DNA of 64,000 bases from Microvenator marinus (GTDB lineage Bacteria; Myxococcota_A; Bradymonadia; Bradymonadales; Bradymonadaceae): NCBI RefSeq assembly GCF_007993755.1, contig NZ_CP042467.1:248001-312000 (forward strand), in the 5' to 3' direction. Every line of letters begins with the position of its first letter. Position 1 is the first letter of the stretch. The notes beneath the pieces were generated by a model. The model did not search any database and was not told the origin of the DNA. It saw nothing but the letters and a program-made list of their open reading frames with translations. The translations under genes and the position numbers were made by a program. This document shows, in pieces, positions 44,093-53,894 of this stretch.

Positions 44093-44818
44093 ATGACAAA
44101 GGCAACAGTTTCGCTCTTGGGGTGCACTTTAGTTTCCCTGCTGAGCATAGCCCTTCCCTCGGTCGCTGAGGCTCAGCAAGTTAGAGCCCAGTTTGACGAC
44201 AAAATTCACGTACTTCAGCCGAAACCCGTGCTGCAGAAGGGCCGTTTTGAACTGGCTCCACGCTTCGGTGTTTCCGTGAACGACGATGTCTATCGTTCGT
44301 TTAAGCTGGGATTAAACGCGAATTACCATTTGTCGGAGACCTTCTACATCGGCGGATTGTTCGATTGGTTCGATTTTGGTGACGCCATAGGCGGCGTCAC
44401 TGCCTCGTATGAGGCAATCGCGAACCAGACGGGCGCTTCGGCAGATTCACCCGTTGTGCAGTGGGCAGGCGGTCTGGAGTTGGGATACGTGCCTTTTATG
44501 GGCAAGCTCTCCCTCTTCAACTCAGCCATCGTCTACTACGACTTCGCAGTGAGTGTGGGAGGTATGTGGATCAACGCAGGTAGCGTCTCGATTCCAAGTG
44601 CTGCAGGAAAGCCGGGCGGGACGATCGCTCTTTCCGGCCGTTTCTTCACCAACAAGTGGATCGCATTTACGGTCGAGGTTCGAGACCTGATCTTCATGCA
44701 AGACCTCGAGGGCGTCAGTGGGGCTCTTTCGAATGTGTTGACGTTCGCAGGTGGCTTTAGTTTCTATCTGCCAACGACGTTTGAATATACCCAAGAGTTC
44801 GTGGATTCGGAGGACTGA
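44093..44818 (+). CDS. Outer-membrane beta-barrel protein (myxobacterial OMP type)
   Basis: The 241-residue protein has a signal peptide (AEAQ-QVR) and alternating hydrophobic and polar strands (FELAPRFGVSVNDDVYRSFKLG, NYHLSETFYIGGLFDW, ALSGRFFTNKWIAFTVEVRD) ending in an aromatic-rich strand. The pattern F-E-L-A-P-x-x-G-x-S-x-N-D-x-Y resembles the outer-membrane beta-barrel family described in Myxococcota (OMP_myx_plus type), to which GltA and GltB of the Myxococcus gliding complex have been assigned. A second copy follows directly. It is probably a structural outer-membrane channel or anchor, not a general porin. Confidence 0.82.
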   Translation: MTKATVSLLGCTLVSLLSIALPSVAEAQQVRAQFDDKIHVLQPKPVLQKGRFELAPRFGVSVNDDVYRSFKLGLNANYHLSETFYIGGLFDWFDFGDAIGGVTASYEAIANQTGASADSPVVQWAGGLELGYVPFMGKLSLFNSAIVYYDFAVSVGGMWINAGSVSIPSAAGKPGGTIALSGRFFTNKWIAFTVEVRDLIFMQDLEGVSGALSNVLTFAGGFSFYLPTTFEYTQEFVDSED

Positions 44819-44819
44819 G

Positions 44820-45566
44820 ATGTTGATTGAACAAGTATCGAATCGGCGAATTTTGGTGGCGGTAATTTCATGCTTCATGGCCTTCGCCATGGTGGTTGTG
44901 GAACCCAGCGACGCCTTCGCAGAGGATGCGGCGGTGAGCCAGGGTGATATCGTCCGACGCAAACTGCTCTACCGTTCCACAAGGTTTGAAGTAGCTCCAA
45001 CTATCGGGTTTACGTTGGCCGACTCATTTCGGCGCAACATGCTCGTGGGTGCAAACCTCTCGTATCACCTGACGAACGAATGGTCGCTTGGTGTCTCAGG
45101 TGGCTACGGGTTGCTCCAGCTCGAGACCGATCTCTCGAACAATATCGCAGACACACTCAGCCCGGGCCGGCTCAATGAGGTTTCATACTCGTACCTCGCC
45201 TGGCAGGCCGACGTGGGAATTCACTGGGTTCCGATCTTCGGCAAATTCAGTCTCTTCAAAAGCACCAGCGTGTCTTACGACTTCCACATGGGCGCGGGTT
45301 TCCTCTTCGCAAATGAAGATGCTGTCGCGGCTGGAAACGGAGAGGTCGATGAGGCTTTGACCGGCATCAAGCCAGGTGCTGCGTTGACATTCGGCGTACG
45401 TCTTTTCCTCTCCGACATGCTTTCCCTCAATATCGATCTCAAGAATATGCTCTATTCGCGCGCAGAGATCAGCCGAGGGACCGCCACACCTGAATTCACC
45501 GACACCGTGCTTCTGAATATCGGGCTCGGAATTTTCCTCCCCGGTGACGTCAAGATTTCCAAATAG
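44820..45566 (+). CDS. Second outer-membrane beta-barrel protein
   Basis: A 248-residue paralogue of the preceding gene, starting two bases after its stop with GGAGG upstream. A signal peptide (AFAE-DAA) precedes YRSTRFEVAPTIGFTLADSFRRN, equivalent to the first strands of its neighbour. Shared landmarks include the S-Y-H-L-T/S strand, the V-P/W-V-P-I-F/M-G-K-x-S-L-F turn and the L-F-L/F-S/T-x-x-x-x-x-x-x-x-x-R/K-D strand. Tandem barrels of this family followed by a TPR protein recall gltA-gltB-gltC. Confidence 0.82.
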   Translation: MLIEQVSNRRILVAVISCFMAFAMVVVEPSDAFAEDAAVSQGDIVRRKLLYRSTRFEVAPTIGFTLADSFRRNMLVGANLSYHLTNEWSLGVSGGYGLLQLETDLSNNIADTLSPGRLNEVSYSYLAWQADVGIHWVPIFGKFSLFKSTSVSYDFHMGAGFLFANEDAVAAGNGEVDEALTGIKPGAALTFGVRLFLSDMLSLNIDLKNMLYSRAEISRGTATPEFTDTVLLNIGLGIFLPGDVKISK

Positions 45567-45577
45567 CCCTCACTCCG

Positions 45578-48205
45578 ATGAGTTTCGTCAAACGGGCTGA
45601 ACGTGCACACACAAGAGGGGACGAGACTCGGGCCATTATGGTCCTCATTGAGGGCCTAAAGAGGGAGCCCGGACGTCAGGATGCCATCGAGCTTTTGGTC
45701 CTTTGGTTTAGCGTGGAATCGCCAACCAGGGGTCTTGAGGCGGACCTCGTCAAAATGCTTGGGGTCCAGCCTGAAAAGGACGATATTTTCAGCGCGATTT
45801 TGGACAATCTGCGAGCCAATGGTCGCGACGATATCGCCGAGGCTCTGGTCGGGCCTGCGAGCCGCGCGGGCTTGACCTATATTCCGATGAAACCAAAGAA
45901 AGACGAACCTCTTGAGAACGAGCCTGCAGAGGACACGCACTTAGATGTCTCGCAATTTGATGTCTCGCAATCCGACCAAACCGTGGACGGATTTGCGCAC
46001 GTTGAGCTTGAAGAGCCTGAGGAAGTTGAACACGTTGAAGCTCCGGTTGAACAAGCTATTCCGGAACCTGAGCGAGAGCCAGCTCCAAAGCCTCCGGAAC
46101 CTGCCCGGGAAAAGGCCACAAAGAGGAGAGAAATCCGCTGGACTAAGAGGCATAGCTTTGGAGCAATCTTCTTGATGTTGGTTACTCTAGGCGTCTCTTG
46201 GTACTGGGTTGAAGGTCGTCGAGTCGCTGAGATTCATTCCCTGGACACATTGATTGGAACGCTAGATCCCCTTGATTTCAATGAGGCTCTTGGACAGGCG
46301 GGGACGGCTGCTCGAAATCACCCGGGGTCAAAAGAGATCGAGGAACGATATCAGTTCTTACTCGCGCTCCAAGGTTCAGAAAGTCAGTACGAACTACAAG
46401 ATGGTGCAGGAGAGTGGGGCGTAACGCACGCCTTCTTGAAGGCGTTGGAGGCCAAGGACCTTGAAAGTGCGATTCGGCTCTCCAAGGAGTTGGAACTCAA
46501 GTACCCAGACTCGCTTGCCTCGCTTTGGACAGCGGCCATGCTGGCCGAGTTCCGGGGTGATGAAGGTGCCCAAGACCTTGCTTTCGACGAGTTAAACCGG
46601 CTCTATCCTGAATTCTTAGATGGGTGGCTTGGGAAACTAAGACTGGCGGTCCGACGCGGGGATGCTCAAGGAGTAGAGCTTGCACGAGAGCGTATCGGAC
46701 AGTTGGTTCCAGACCATCCCTACTTGCGTCTCAATTACGAGAACCAGCGTCTGCAGACCGTGTTGATGGGAGCTGAGCTAGACGACACTGGCGGACTTGT
46801 TCTCCGGGAAGGTGCACAAGGTTCGATGTGGGAGTTCGATTCGCCCCCAGTTAAAACCTCTGCCGCACGTTTCTTCTCCGCTTTTGGCCACTATCAGCGA
46901 GCCCTTTGGGCTGCGGAGGGAGGCGAGCGAGCGAAGGCCCAAGAGGAGGTTGCTCTCGCGTTGGAGATCGAGACTGAACTTGGGCCAGCCCGAGTCCTTC
47001 AAGGCGCGTTGCGATTGCGAGGTTTCGATGCAGAAGGAATTCAGGATTTGCGCCTCTTGAGGTTCGTCGGGTCAGCGCATGGTGACTTCCTTGATCTAGG
47101 GTTTGGATTTGGGGCGATTGCTTCGGTAGGCATCGGAAATCCTAGTTTGGCCCATGGTTTGCTGAAAGGCCAAGATGGTCCGTGGAGTAAACTGGCTGCA
47201 AGTCATCTTGACCACGAGCTACGCGGAGAAGCGCTTCAATCCGATGCCAATTTCTTCCAGGCTACCGAGGATTTCAGAACCGCCTTTCAGGTCTCCGATA
47301 CAGAAGCTGAGCGTTTACTTGGTGCTCGAACGGGCCTCTTGCCTGACCTCTTGCTCGAAGGCCCTCGTTTGTGGATGCGGGCCTACTTAAAGGACCCAAA
47401 CGTGGCGGAGGACCTCAAACACCGTATGTCCTCGTTGGGCAAGGAGAGTGTTTTCTTACGCGTTTGGCTGATCGACTCACTTCTCTGGCTTGGAGATCGA
47501 GGTGCGTTCGACCACTTGGAATCGATAGAGGAAGGCCACGGTTTTCATTTCCATTGGGTCTCCGCGATCGTTTCTCGTGCGAAGGGGGAATATCGAGACG
47601 CTGATGTTCACTTTAGCAATGCAGGAGTTGAGAACTCGGCAAGCCTCGCGAATTACGCCATGAGATTGGAGCGCCTCGGCGCATGGGATGAATCACGAAA
47701 GATGTATCACAAGTCTTTGCTATCCGACCGAGCCAACATGGAAGCCATTCAGGGCCTTGGAAGGACGTATCTCAAACTCGGGGGAGAAACCGCGGCCCGT
47801 GACATGGAGCGGATTGCGCTCGGCTACAACGGCGGAGACTACGTGGCGCAACGTGCGGAGAGTTTGAAGTGGTTCGGGATCATCCTGGGAGTTCGCTCAG
47901 GGGATGAGACCGCTCTTTCAAAGATTGAAGCTGCGATAGAGGCCGTGGGACCGAGAGCCGATCTCTTGGTGGAGGTCGGGCATTATTGGTTCGCGCGTTC
48001 AGACCTCAATCAGGCCAGAGTATCCTTTTCGCAGGCACTACAAGCCGATTCCACAAACGCCGACGCGCATTATGGCTTGGGCCGCGTCGCATGGGAGACC
48101 CGTGATTTTCAGATCGCTGAGGATCATCTCAGGAAGTATCTTGAACTTCAGCCCCGTGGTGAACATCGAAAATGGGTAGAGGAACGACTCTCCAGGCTGA
48201 AATGA
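45578..48205 (+). CDS. Inner-membrane protein with a large periplasmic TPR domain
   Basis: The 875-residue product has a cytoplasmic N-terminal part of about 190 residues with TPR-like helices (1-95). A Glu/Pro-rich linker follows (105-180) that contains a tandem 15-base duplication giving LDVSQFDVSQ. A single membrane helix spans about 193-211, with KRREIRWTKRH on the cytoplasmic side. The remaining 660 residues are periplasmic TPR or TPR-like helices; the last, LNQARVSFSQALQADSTNADAHYGLGRVAWE, split around LQAD, is a clear TPR. It could join a cytoplasmic partner to the barrels upstream. It overlaps the next gene by four bases. Confidence 0.85.
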   Translation: MSFVKRAERAHTRGDETRAIMVLIEGLKREPGRQDAIELLVLWFSVESPTRGLEADLVKMLGVQPEKDDIFSAILDNLRANGRDDIAEALVGPASRAGLTYIPMKPKKDEPLENEPAEDTHLDVSQFDVSQSDQTVDGFAHVELEEPEEVEHVEAPVEQAIPEPEREPAPKPPEPAREKATKRREIRWTKRHSFGAIFLMLVTLGVSWYWVEGRRVAEIHSLDTLIGTLDPLDFNEALGQAGTAARNHPGSKEIEERYQFLLALQGSESQYELQDGAGEWGVTHAFLKALEAKDLESAIRLSKELELKYPDSLASLWTAAMLAEFRGDEGAQDLAFDELNRLYPEFLDGWLGKLRLAVRRGDAQGVELARERIGQLVPDHPYLRLNYENQRLQTVLMGAELDDTGGLVLREGAQGSMWEFDSPPVKTSAARFFSAFGHYQRALWAAEGGERAKAQEEVALALEIETELGPARVLQGALRLRGFDAEGIQDLRLLRFVGSAHGDFLDLGFGFGAIASVGIGNPSLAHGLLKGQDGPWSKLAASHLDHELRGEALQSDANFFQATEDFRTAFQVSDTEAERLLGARTGLLPDLLLEGPRLWMRAYLKDPNVAEDLKHRMSSLGKESVFLRVWLIDSLLWLGDRGAFDHLESIEEGHGFHFHWVSAIVSRAKGEYRDADVHFSNAGVENSASLANYAMRLERLGAWDESRKMYHKSLLSDRANMEAIQGLGRTYLKLGGETAARDMERIALGYNGGDYVAQRAESLKWFGIILGVRSGDETALSKIEAAIEAVGPRADLLVEVGHYWFARSDLNQARVSFSQALQADSTNADAHYGLGRVAWETRDFQIAEDHLRKYLELQPRGEHRKWVEERLSRLK

Positions 48206-49983
48206 ATCAGAAGCCCACAAAAATCCGCGCACTTCATGCAAACGTGGCCATGTTTTTCATGGGCCTTGCATTGTGGACCGGCGCTGCCCACGCCCTGGAG
48301 CTGAGGGTTAAGGGCAAAGCCAATCTGGAGGTTAGTGCGGTTGCTGCGGGGACGCTCGCTCAGGTAAGTGGTACCCTTAGCGACGAGACGGGTCGGGCGA
48401 TTGGATACCGCAGCGTGGTCGTCCGCATTATCGGACCTCAAGGCAGGAACATCACTCAAGAGGTCTCAACCAAAGAGACAGGGCAGTTCATTTTCCAAGA
48501 CGAATTGCCGCCCGGCGAGTATCGAGTCGTCGTAGAGCGCGCGAACGATATCCATTTTGAAGGGGACGTTCGGGATGTGTCGATGACACTTGAACCCGTG
48601 GCATTTGAGCTTGATGCAATAGCTCCAGAACACGTCTTTGGGCGAGAAAGTCCAGTCTTGGTTTATGCGAATGCTCGCGCAGCAGGTGTGCCCGTGACTC
48701 TTGGGCCTCAGGTGTACCTGAACGGTGTCTGGTTGGGGCAGATCGACATGGATACATCCGGGCGCGGAAGCTTCAACGTCAACGACTACCTCAAAGAGGG
48801 CATCAACACGTTAGAGCTTGTGCTCCCGCCCTCCAACTATCGCGACGAGGTCCGCGCGAGCGCCCAGATTCGTTTCACGGAAAAGGCCCAGATAAGCGCG
48901 GATATGCAAGTTCGGATTTCTGGTCTCTCACGCGGAATGAGTATCAGCGGGAAGGTCGAGTCCCTGGGCGATCCACTTGCGAATCTGCGGGTCCAAGGCT
49001 CTTTTGTGCCGGTATTGGAAGGACACGACGACCTTCGAGAATCCATTACCGAATCCACTCGGACCGACGACGAAGGAAACTTCGAGGTCTTTGTTCCGAG
49101 CCTGAGATTGGGGAACGGGGTTTGGGAAGGGCGTGTGCGAGTTATTCCGAATGTTGGAAAGACTGAAACCGTGGACGTGACCCCCGTTCTCATCGAACCG
49201 TCTAGAGCGCGGAAGGTGACGGGTTGGTTCGGGGTAGTTGCTATCGTGATTGGACTGCTCTTTATCTTTCAACAGGGCCTCCTGAGGCTTAGAGAGCGCT
49301 GGAAAGCCTGGCGCAATGCTCAGGCGAAGCAGAAGCGCGATCGACAAGCCCTGGAAAAAGAGGAAGTTCTCGTGCCCGTTTTCCTGGAAGAGGTGACCGA
49401 GGCTGGGGCGCGTGATGACCTGGGCGGGGTGGTTTGGGACGTGTGGCAAAATCAGCCCGCAAAGGGGTGTCAGGTTCGGCTGGTCAGAGGTGAGCGCCAT
49501 TCAGAGCCGCTAGAAGTCGACTCACGAGGGAGATTTCGCTTCGTCGATGTGGAGCCCGGTGAGTGGGAGATGGAGGTTCGTGGGCGAGGCTTTGTGACCG
49601 GAAAGATGCGCGTGAAAGTCCCACATCAAGGGCGTTGGGCCGCGATGAGAGTGGATATGGTGGCGGTTCCGTTGAAAATTCGAAGGCTCTACCAGACAAC
49701 GCTTGAAGGGGTGTTTGGAGACGACCCGTGGGGGCAGCTCAGCCCCGACGAGATCGACAAGGAGCTGCGTCAACTTCTTGAAGTTGTGGAGCCCCGAGAG
49801 CGTGAGTCGCTCGAGGCGTTGGCTCGCGAATCTGAAAACCTTTCTCATATCCTCGATGCACTGGCATCACTGGTGGAAGAGAGCTACTTCTCAGGAAAAA
49901 TCTATGACGAAGGGGTTTGGCTAAATGCCCGAGATTTGGTGGTGAACCTGCGTCGTCGAGCAGGGGTTGAGGTTCACGAATGA
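48202..49983 (+). CDS. Membrane protein with carboxypeptidase-regulatory-like domains
   Basis: A 593-residue protein starting in an ATGA overlap. The signal peptide (AHAL-ELR) is followed by beta-sandwich domains of the carboxypeptidase regulatory or SpaA kind (FIFQDELPPGEYRVVVERA at about 105; later GNFEVFVPSLRLGNGVWEGRVRV, split around the LGNG turn). A membrane helix (FGVVAIVIGLLFIFQQGLL) at about 345-363 is followed by a basic stretch (RERWKAWRNAQAKQKRD), so the C-terminal third is cytoplasmic. That part contains another small beta domain (GRFRFVDVEPGEWEMEVRG) and a helical end. A beta-sandwich domain on both sides of the membrane is unusual. Confidence 0.8.
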   Translation: MNQKPTKIRALHANVAMFFMGLALWTGAAHALELRVKGKANLEVSAVAAGTLAQVSGTLSDETGRAIGYRSVVVRIIGPQGRNITQEVSTKETGQFIFQDELPPGEYRVVVERANDIHFEGDVRDVSMTLEPVAFELDAIAPEHVFGRESPVLVYANARAAGVPVTLGPQVYLNGVWLGQIDMDTSGRGSFNVNDYLKEGINTLELVLPPSNYRDEVRASAQIRFTEKAQISADMQVRISGLSRGMSISGKVESLGDPLANLRVQGSFVPVLEGHDDLRESITESTRTDDEGNFEVFVPSLRLGNGVWEGRVRVIPNVGKTETVDVTPVLIEPSRARKVTGWFGVVAIVIGLLFIFQQGLLRLRERWKAWRNAQAKQKRDRQALEKEEVLVPVFLEEVTEAGARDDLGGVVWDVWQNQPAKGCQVRLVRGERHSEPLEVDSRGRFRFVDVEPGEWEMEVRGRGFVTGKMRVKVPHQGRWAAMRVDMVAVPLKIRRLYQTTLEGVFGDDPWGQLSPDEIDKELRQLLEVVEPRERESLEALARESENLSHILDALASLVEESYFSGKIYDEGVWLNARDLVVNLRRRAGVEVHE

Positions 49984-51320
49984 GAATACTCGCCGTGCTT
50001 CTCTTCATTTTGGGCGTTGCGTTGCCCTCGTCGGCTCAGGATTTGGCCGATTACGACCCTCTTAGTGACGAGTGGCACGGTCTTCGAGACTTTGTGGGCG
50101 CGGCTGAGACGCTCGGGATTCAGGTTGAAATTACTTCAACGTTGGACCTGGCGTCGCTCGATGAGAACTCAAGATTGGTCGTCGTCTATCCGCAAGCTCC
50201 GATGAACGGTCAAGAGCTTGGCCAGTGGCTTTCCGACGGCGGGCGAATGCTCCTTTTTGATGATTTTGGAACGAGCGAACAACTCTTAGAAAGGCTTGAG
50301 ATCACGCGCGTTGTGCCGTCTAAAGGGAACTTTCCACACGGAGAGTTTGCCGACGGGCGCTTTGCATTTCCCGTTTTCTCGCCTCTTGGACGCCACCCCC
50401 TTCTCGAAGGGGTAGGGCGTGTGGTGGCTAATCACCCGGCGGTCCTGACAAACCCTGGAGGCGCAGTAATCGGATACGAGGCGGGCGGCGCGCTGGTCTA
50501 CGACATGAACCTCGGCTCCGGAAAGGCTATCGTGGTGGCGGATTCGAGCCTCGTGATTAATCAGATGCTCGAGAGTGCGGATAATCTGATTTTCGCGCGG
50601 AACGCGCTGTCCTATGTGTGTGATAGCGCCCCGAATTGCGTGGTTACGCTCTTGACGGGCGAGTTCGAGGTCAGCGGCACGTATCGCGGGGAACCGACCA
50701 TTGGAGCCGAAGATGTCGGCGACACAATCAGCGCTCTGAATGAAGCCATCGAACAAGCCATGCGCACGATTCTTGGCGAGCTGCTCTTTTACATGTCCAT
50801 TCTTCTCGTGATCGGCATAGGGGCTTACCTCCTGACGATCCTACCGATGCGGCCCACGAGGGCGTATAGTGCGTATGTGAGTGATTTTTTCGCAAAGATT
50901 CCAAATCCTCAGAGTGAGTTTGACTGGAATATTTCAAGGTTTGGTCGAGGTGCTCGTGCCGCGAATCACGCTCTACCCATGTCGATCCTGAAGGAGACCT
51001 TCGAAGAGCTCTTTCTCAAAGAGATGGGGTATTGGGGAAGCAAAGCAACTGAGCGCCCAGGAATTGAAAACATCGCTGATGCGTTCACCCAACGTTATTT
51101 GGAGCGGTTTCCAGAACCCAAGAAGAAGGCGCTGCGTTCGGCTACACTTGAGCTTCTGGCGCTAATGGCGACGATTCCGCCTCGAAATCGAGTGTTTTTG
51201 GATAGTGATGCGCATTTTACTCAAGCTGATTTGTTGAAAGCGCACAGAAGAGTTCGTGAAACTTTGACCTTAATGGGAATAGATAATGAGTACATTAGAC
51301 GTGCCTCCGGTGATTTCTGA
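49980..51320 (+). CDS. DUF4350-domain membrane protein
   Basis: The 446-residue product has a signal peptide (SSAQ-DLA) and a DUF4350-like domain (about 30-215) of the GATase-like fold, with VVVYPQAPMNGQELGQWLSDGGRMLLFDDFG split at the NGQE turn. A membrane helix follows (about 262-285, LLFYMSILLVIGIGAYLLTI), with a cytoplasmic helical tail (about 290-446). Genes of this kind habitually stand beside moxR and DUF58 genes. It overlaps the previous gene by four bases and moxR by 35, which implies tight coupling. Confidence 0.85.
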   Translation: MRILAVLLFILGVALPSSAQDLADYDPLSDEWHGLRDFVGAAETLGIQVEITSTLDLASLDENSRLVVVYPQAPMNGQELGQWLSDGGRMLLFDDFGTSEQLLERLEITRVVPSKGNFPHGEFADGRFAFPVFSPLGRHPLLEGVGRVVANHPAVLTNPGGAVIGYEAGGALVYDMNLGSGKAIVVADSSLVINQMLESADNLIFARNALSYVCDSAPNCVVTLLTGEFEVSGTYRGEPTIGAEDVGDTISALNEAIEQAMRTILGELLFYMSILLVIGIGAYLLTILPMRPTRAYSAYVSDFFAKIPNPQSEFDWNISRFGRGARAANHALPMSILKETFEELFLKEMGYWGSKATERPGIENIADAFTQRYLERFPEPKKKALRSATLELLALMATIPPRNRVFLDSDAHFTQADLLKAHRRVRETLTLMGIDNEYIRRASGDF

Positions 51321-52272
51321 TCCTCTCGAAGCGCGCATGGCGCCTTATAGAGAGCCAATCCATAAGGTCTTGTCCGAGGTGTCCCGTATCTATATCGGGC
51401 CCGCCACCGTGGTAGAGGGGCTCCTAATCACGCTCTTTGCGGCCGGTCATGCCCTTTTGGAAGGGGTGCCAGGCGTTGCAAAAACTACTCTTGTAAGGAC
51501 GTTTTCGCAAACCATCGATTCGGAGTTCAAACGCATTCAGTTTACGCCGGACATGCTGCCTTCGGACATCACTGGGGTCTACATTCCCAACCTGCAGACG
51601 CAGGAGTTTACGCTGAGAAAGGGGCCGATTTTCGCCAACGTGATCCTGGGCGATGAAATCAACCGCGCGCCCGCCAAAACTCAATCGGCGCTCCTCGAAG
51701 CCATGCAGGAATATCAGGTCACAATCGAAGGTGTGACCCACGTTCTACCTCGACCATTTTTGGTACTCGCCACGCAAAACCCTATCGAGCAAGAGGGGGT
51801 CTACGAGCTTCCAGAAGCCCAGCTCGACCGATTCTTGATGAAGCTCCATATCGACTACCCAAGCGCCGATCAGGAACTCAAAGTCCTGAAGACCCATCAG
51901 CGTGCGCACGAAGCGGTGCCCAAGGTGTTGAGTGGCGCGGATATTCTGGAGATTAGGAAGATCGTAGAGGACGTTCATGTATCGGATGAGCTCGCGCAGT
52001 ATATCGTGCGTATCGTGCGATTCACGCGCGAGCACCCGCAAACGGCGCTCGGAGCTTCTCCAAGGGCGGCGCTCGCGCTCCTGCGTGCTTCGAAAGCTCG
52101 GGCGATTGTCAACGAGCGGACCTTTGTCTTACCCGATGACGTCAAGGCGTTAGTGAGAAAGGTTCTCGCGCATCGCATCATCATGCAGCCTGAAGCCGAG
52201 CTCTCGGGCGTCAGCGGTGAAGACGTGGTCAAACAGGCTTTGGATAGAGTGAAGTACTCGGAGTCAGCTTGA
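51286..52272 (+). CDS. MoxR-family AAA+ ATPase
   Basis: The 328-residue ATPase has the MoxR-specific Walker A GVPGVAKTTLV, Walker B ILGDEINRAPAKTQSALLEAMQE (read as ILGDEINR and ALLEAMQE), sensor 1 VLATQNPIEQEG and the arginine-finger region ELPEAQLDRFLM. MoxR ATPases act as chaperones for maturation of partner complexes, usually with a VWA or DUF58 protein. Its start lies inside the DUF4350 gene and its stop overlaps the TTG start of the DUF58 gene. Confidence 0.95.
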   Translation: MSTLDVPPVISDPLEARMAPYREPIHKVLSEVSRIYIGPATVVEGLLITLFAAGHALLEGVPGVAKTTLVRTFSQTIDSEFKRIQFTPDMLPSDITGVYIPNLQTQEFTLRKGPIFANVILGDEINRAPAKTQSALLEAMQEYQVTIEGVTHVLPRPFLVLATQNPIEQEGVYELPEAQLDRFLMKLHIDYPSADQELKVLKTHQRAHEAVPKVLSGADILEIRKIVEDVHVSDELAQYIVRIVRFTREHPQTALGASPRAALALLRASKARAIVNERTFVLPDDVKALVRKVLAHRIIMQPEAELSGVSGEDVVKQALDRVKYSESA

Positions 52273-53870
52273 ACCCATTCTTGCGAAATCAAGGCAAGTG
52301 GGTCTTCTTGGCAGGAGCGTGTTTTCTAGTCGGTGGCGTGTTCCTTTCAAGCCCCTTGCTGGTGCTGCTCGGACAGGTACACATCGTACTTTTGATGGTG
52401 TCTCTTGTGCTTCTCGTGCCAGGTGTACTTGCGCTCGACCGAAGATTTGTCTCGATCGATGTGCTGGACGCCGCGGAATCTCCTGGCACGGGCAAGGTGG
52501 TCGGTGAGCGAGAACGCCTCGCGCTGGGATTTCGAAACACTTCGGGTGTTGGGCTCTACCACGTGCGCGCCAAGCCGTTCGCTTCAGCCGGGTTGGATAT
52601 TGAGCCCCTCTCGCTACGTGACCCTTTGAGAGGCGGTCGGGCGTTGGCCACTGAGGTGGCCGTTGAAGGCAAGCGGGCAGGGCGTTGGGTTCTACATGGG
52701 TTTGACCTGACGGTATCGGACCCGCTCGGGCTCGTGGATGGGCGCGACTATCTGCCGTGCACTCATGCCTTTGAGGTGTATCCACTTGCGGGCCCCATCT
52801 TGCGTCGTAAGAGTGCACGAAGAAATCAGGCGATAAGCGATCTTGGAGTTCATGTGGTGGACCAGGTAGGGTCCGGCTCCGACCTGAGAGAGTTGCGAGA
52901 CTATCAGCCGGGCGACCCTCTGCGTGATATCGCTTGGAAGACCTCGTTAAGGGCTCGGAAACTCGTCTCTCGCGACTACGAAAACGAGATAACCACCAAT
53001 ACCTACCTCGTCTTGGATATCTCGAGCTCGATGCGTGGAGGGCAATGGGCGGGCCAGAAGCTTGATTTTGGTCTTCAGCTCCTTGTGGACCGCGCGGATG
53101 CGGTGATTCGGCGCAAGGATCGTGTAGGCATCGTGACGTTTGACGAGCGCGTCTATGGGCATGTTCCCCTGGGACATTCGAGCGCCCACATGAAGCGGAT
53201 TCTTCACCATTTGGTGGGGCTAAACGCGGTTGTCGATCCTGACCTCACAGAACTTGATGAAACAGATGTTGAGCGGCTCGCGGCTGACTATCTGCTGGTG
53301 CAGGAACGACTGGATTTCCGCAAAGGCGAGACCGATCCCGAGTCCGGTGTAAACGGGGGATTGCTGCGACGATGGATTGAGACTCAGCCCGAATCAAAGA
53401 GCCTCAAGAGTCCGGTTTTGACTCAGGGTATCGTGAACGGTCACGCCTCGGGATTGCGGCGCTTCTTGCAGCTACGTGGAGTCGACGTGCCGTTTCGAGT
53501 TGAGGCACGTCTCGGGATGAAGGAGCGCGGCATCGCCCACGCTATTGAAACGATCATGAGCCACGCCCCGAAGGGTACCAAAGTCGTGGTCATCTCGGAT
53601 CTTTGTGGGATCTTGAATCCAGACATGCTTTCCAAGGTCTTGAGGCAGGCGGCAGCCAATAGGTTTGATATTGAGTTCGAAGTGCTATTCACACCGGATT
53701 TTTATCAAGATTCCGAAATGACGCAGAGTTATCAGGTGGTTCGCGGCCTTTTTACGTCGGCCGAAGCCGAGGAACGCTCAAAAATAGTTAAGAAATTGCG
53801 TGCGATGGGGGTTAAGGTCAGAGTAAAAGGACCCTCGAAGGGGCTTGCGTTGGAAAATCGCAGTGTTTAG
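52269..53870 (+). CDS. DUF58-family protein with VWA-like domain
   Basis: The 533-residue protein starts at TTG overlapping the moxR stop. Two N-terminal membrane helices (about 10-28 and 33-52) precede a beta domain, then the DUF58 signature SDLRELRDYQPGDPLRDIAWK. A VWA-like domain follows with the MIDAS-type D-I-S-S-S motif (TYLVLDISSSMRGG) and, later, KVVVISDLCGILNP. It contains an insertion of roughly 100 residues (about 320-420) relative to short DUF58 proteins. It is the standard partner of MoxR and probably a metal-dependent binding platform at the membrane. Confidence 0.92.
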   Translation: MNPFLRNQGKWVFLAGACFLVGGVFLSSPLLVLLGQVHIVLLMVSLVLLVPGVLALDRRFVSIDVLDAAESPGTGKVVGERERLALGFRNTSGVGLYHVRAKPFASAGLDIEPLSLRDPLRGGRALATEVAVEGKRAGRWVLHGFDLTVSDPLGLVDGRDYLPCTHAFEVYPLAGPILRRKSARRNQAISDLGVHVVDQVGSGSDLRELRDYQPGDPLRDIAWKTSLRARKLVSRDYENEITTNTYLVLDISSSMRGGQWAGQKLDFGLQLLVDRADAVIRRKDRVGIVTFDERVYGHVPLGHSSAHMKRILHHLVGLNAVVDPDLTELDETDVERLAADYLLVQERLDFRKGETDPESGVNGGLLRRWIETQPESKSLKSPVLTQGIVNGHASGLRRFLQLRGVDVPFRVEARLGMKERGIAHAIETIMSHAPKGTKVVVISDLCGILNPDMLSKVLRQAAANRFDIEFEVLFTPDFYQDSEMTQSYQVVRGLFTSAEAEERSKIVKKLRAMGVKVRVKGPSKGLALENRSV

Positions 53871-53894
53871 TCTCGGGGAAACTCGGAGGTTTCG

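Noticed and set aside
45943-45974. Tandem 15-base repeat as a mobile or CRISPR-like element
   Set aside because: Only two in-frame copies inside an acidic linker; it is a small coding duplication giving DVSQF-DVSQS.
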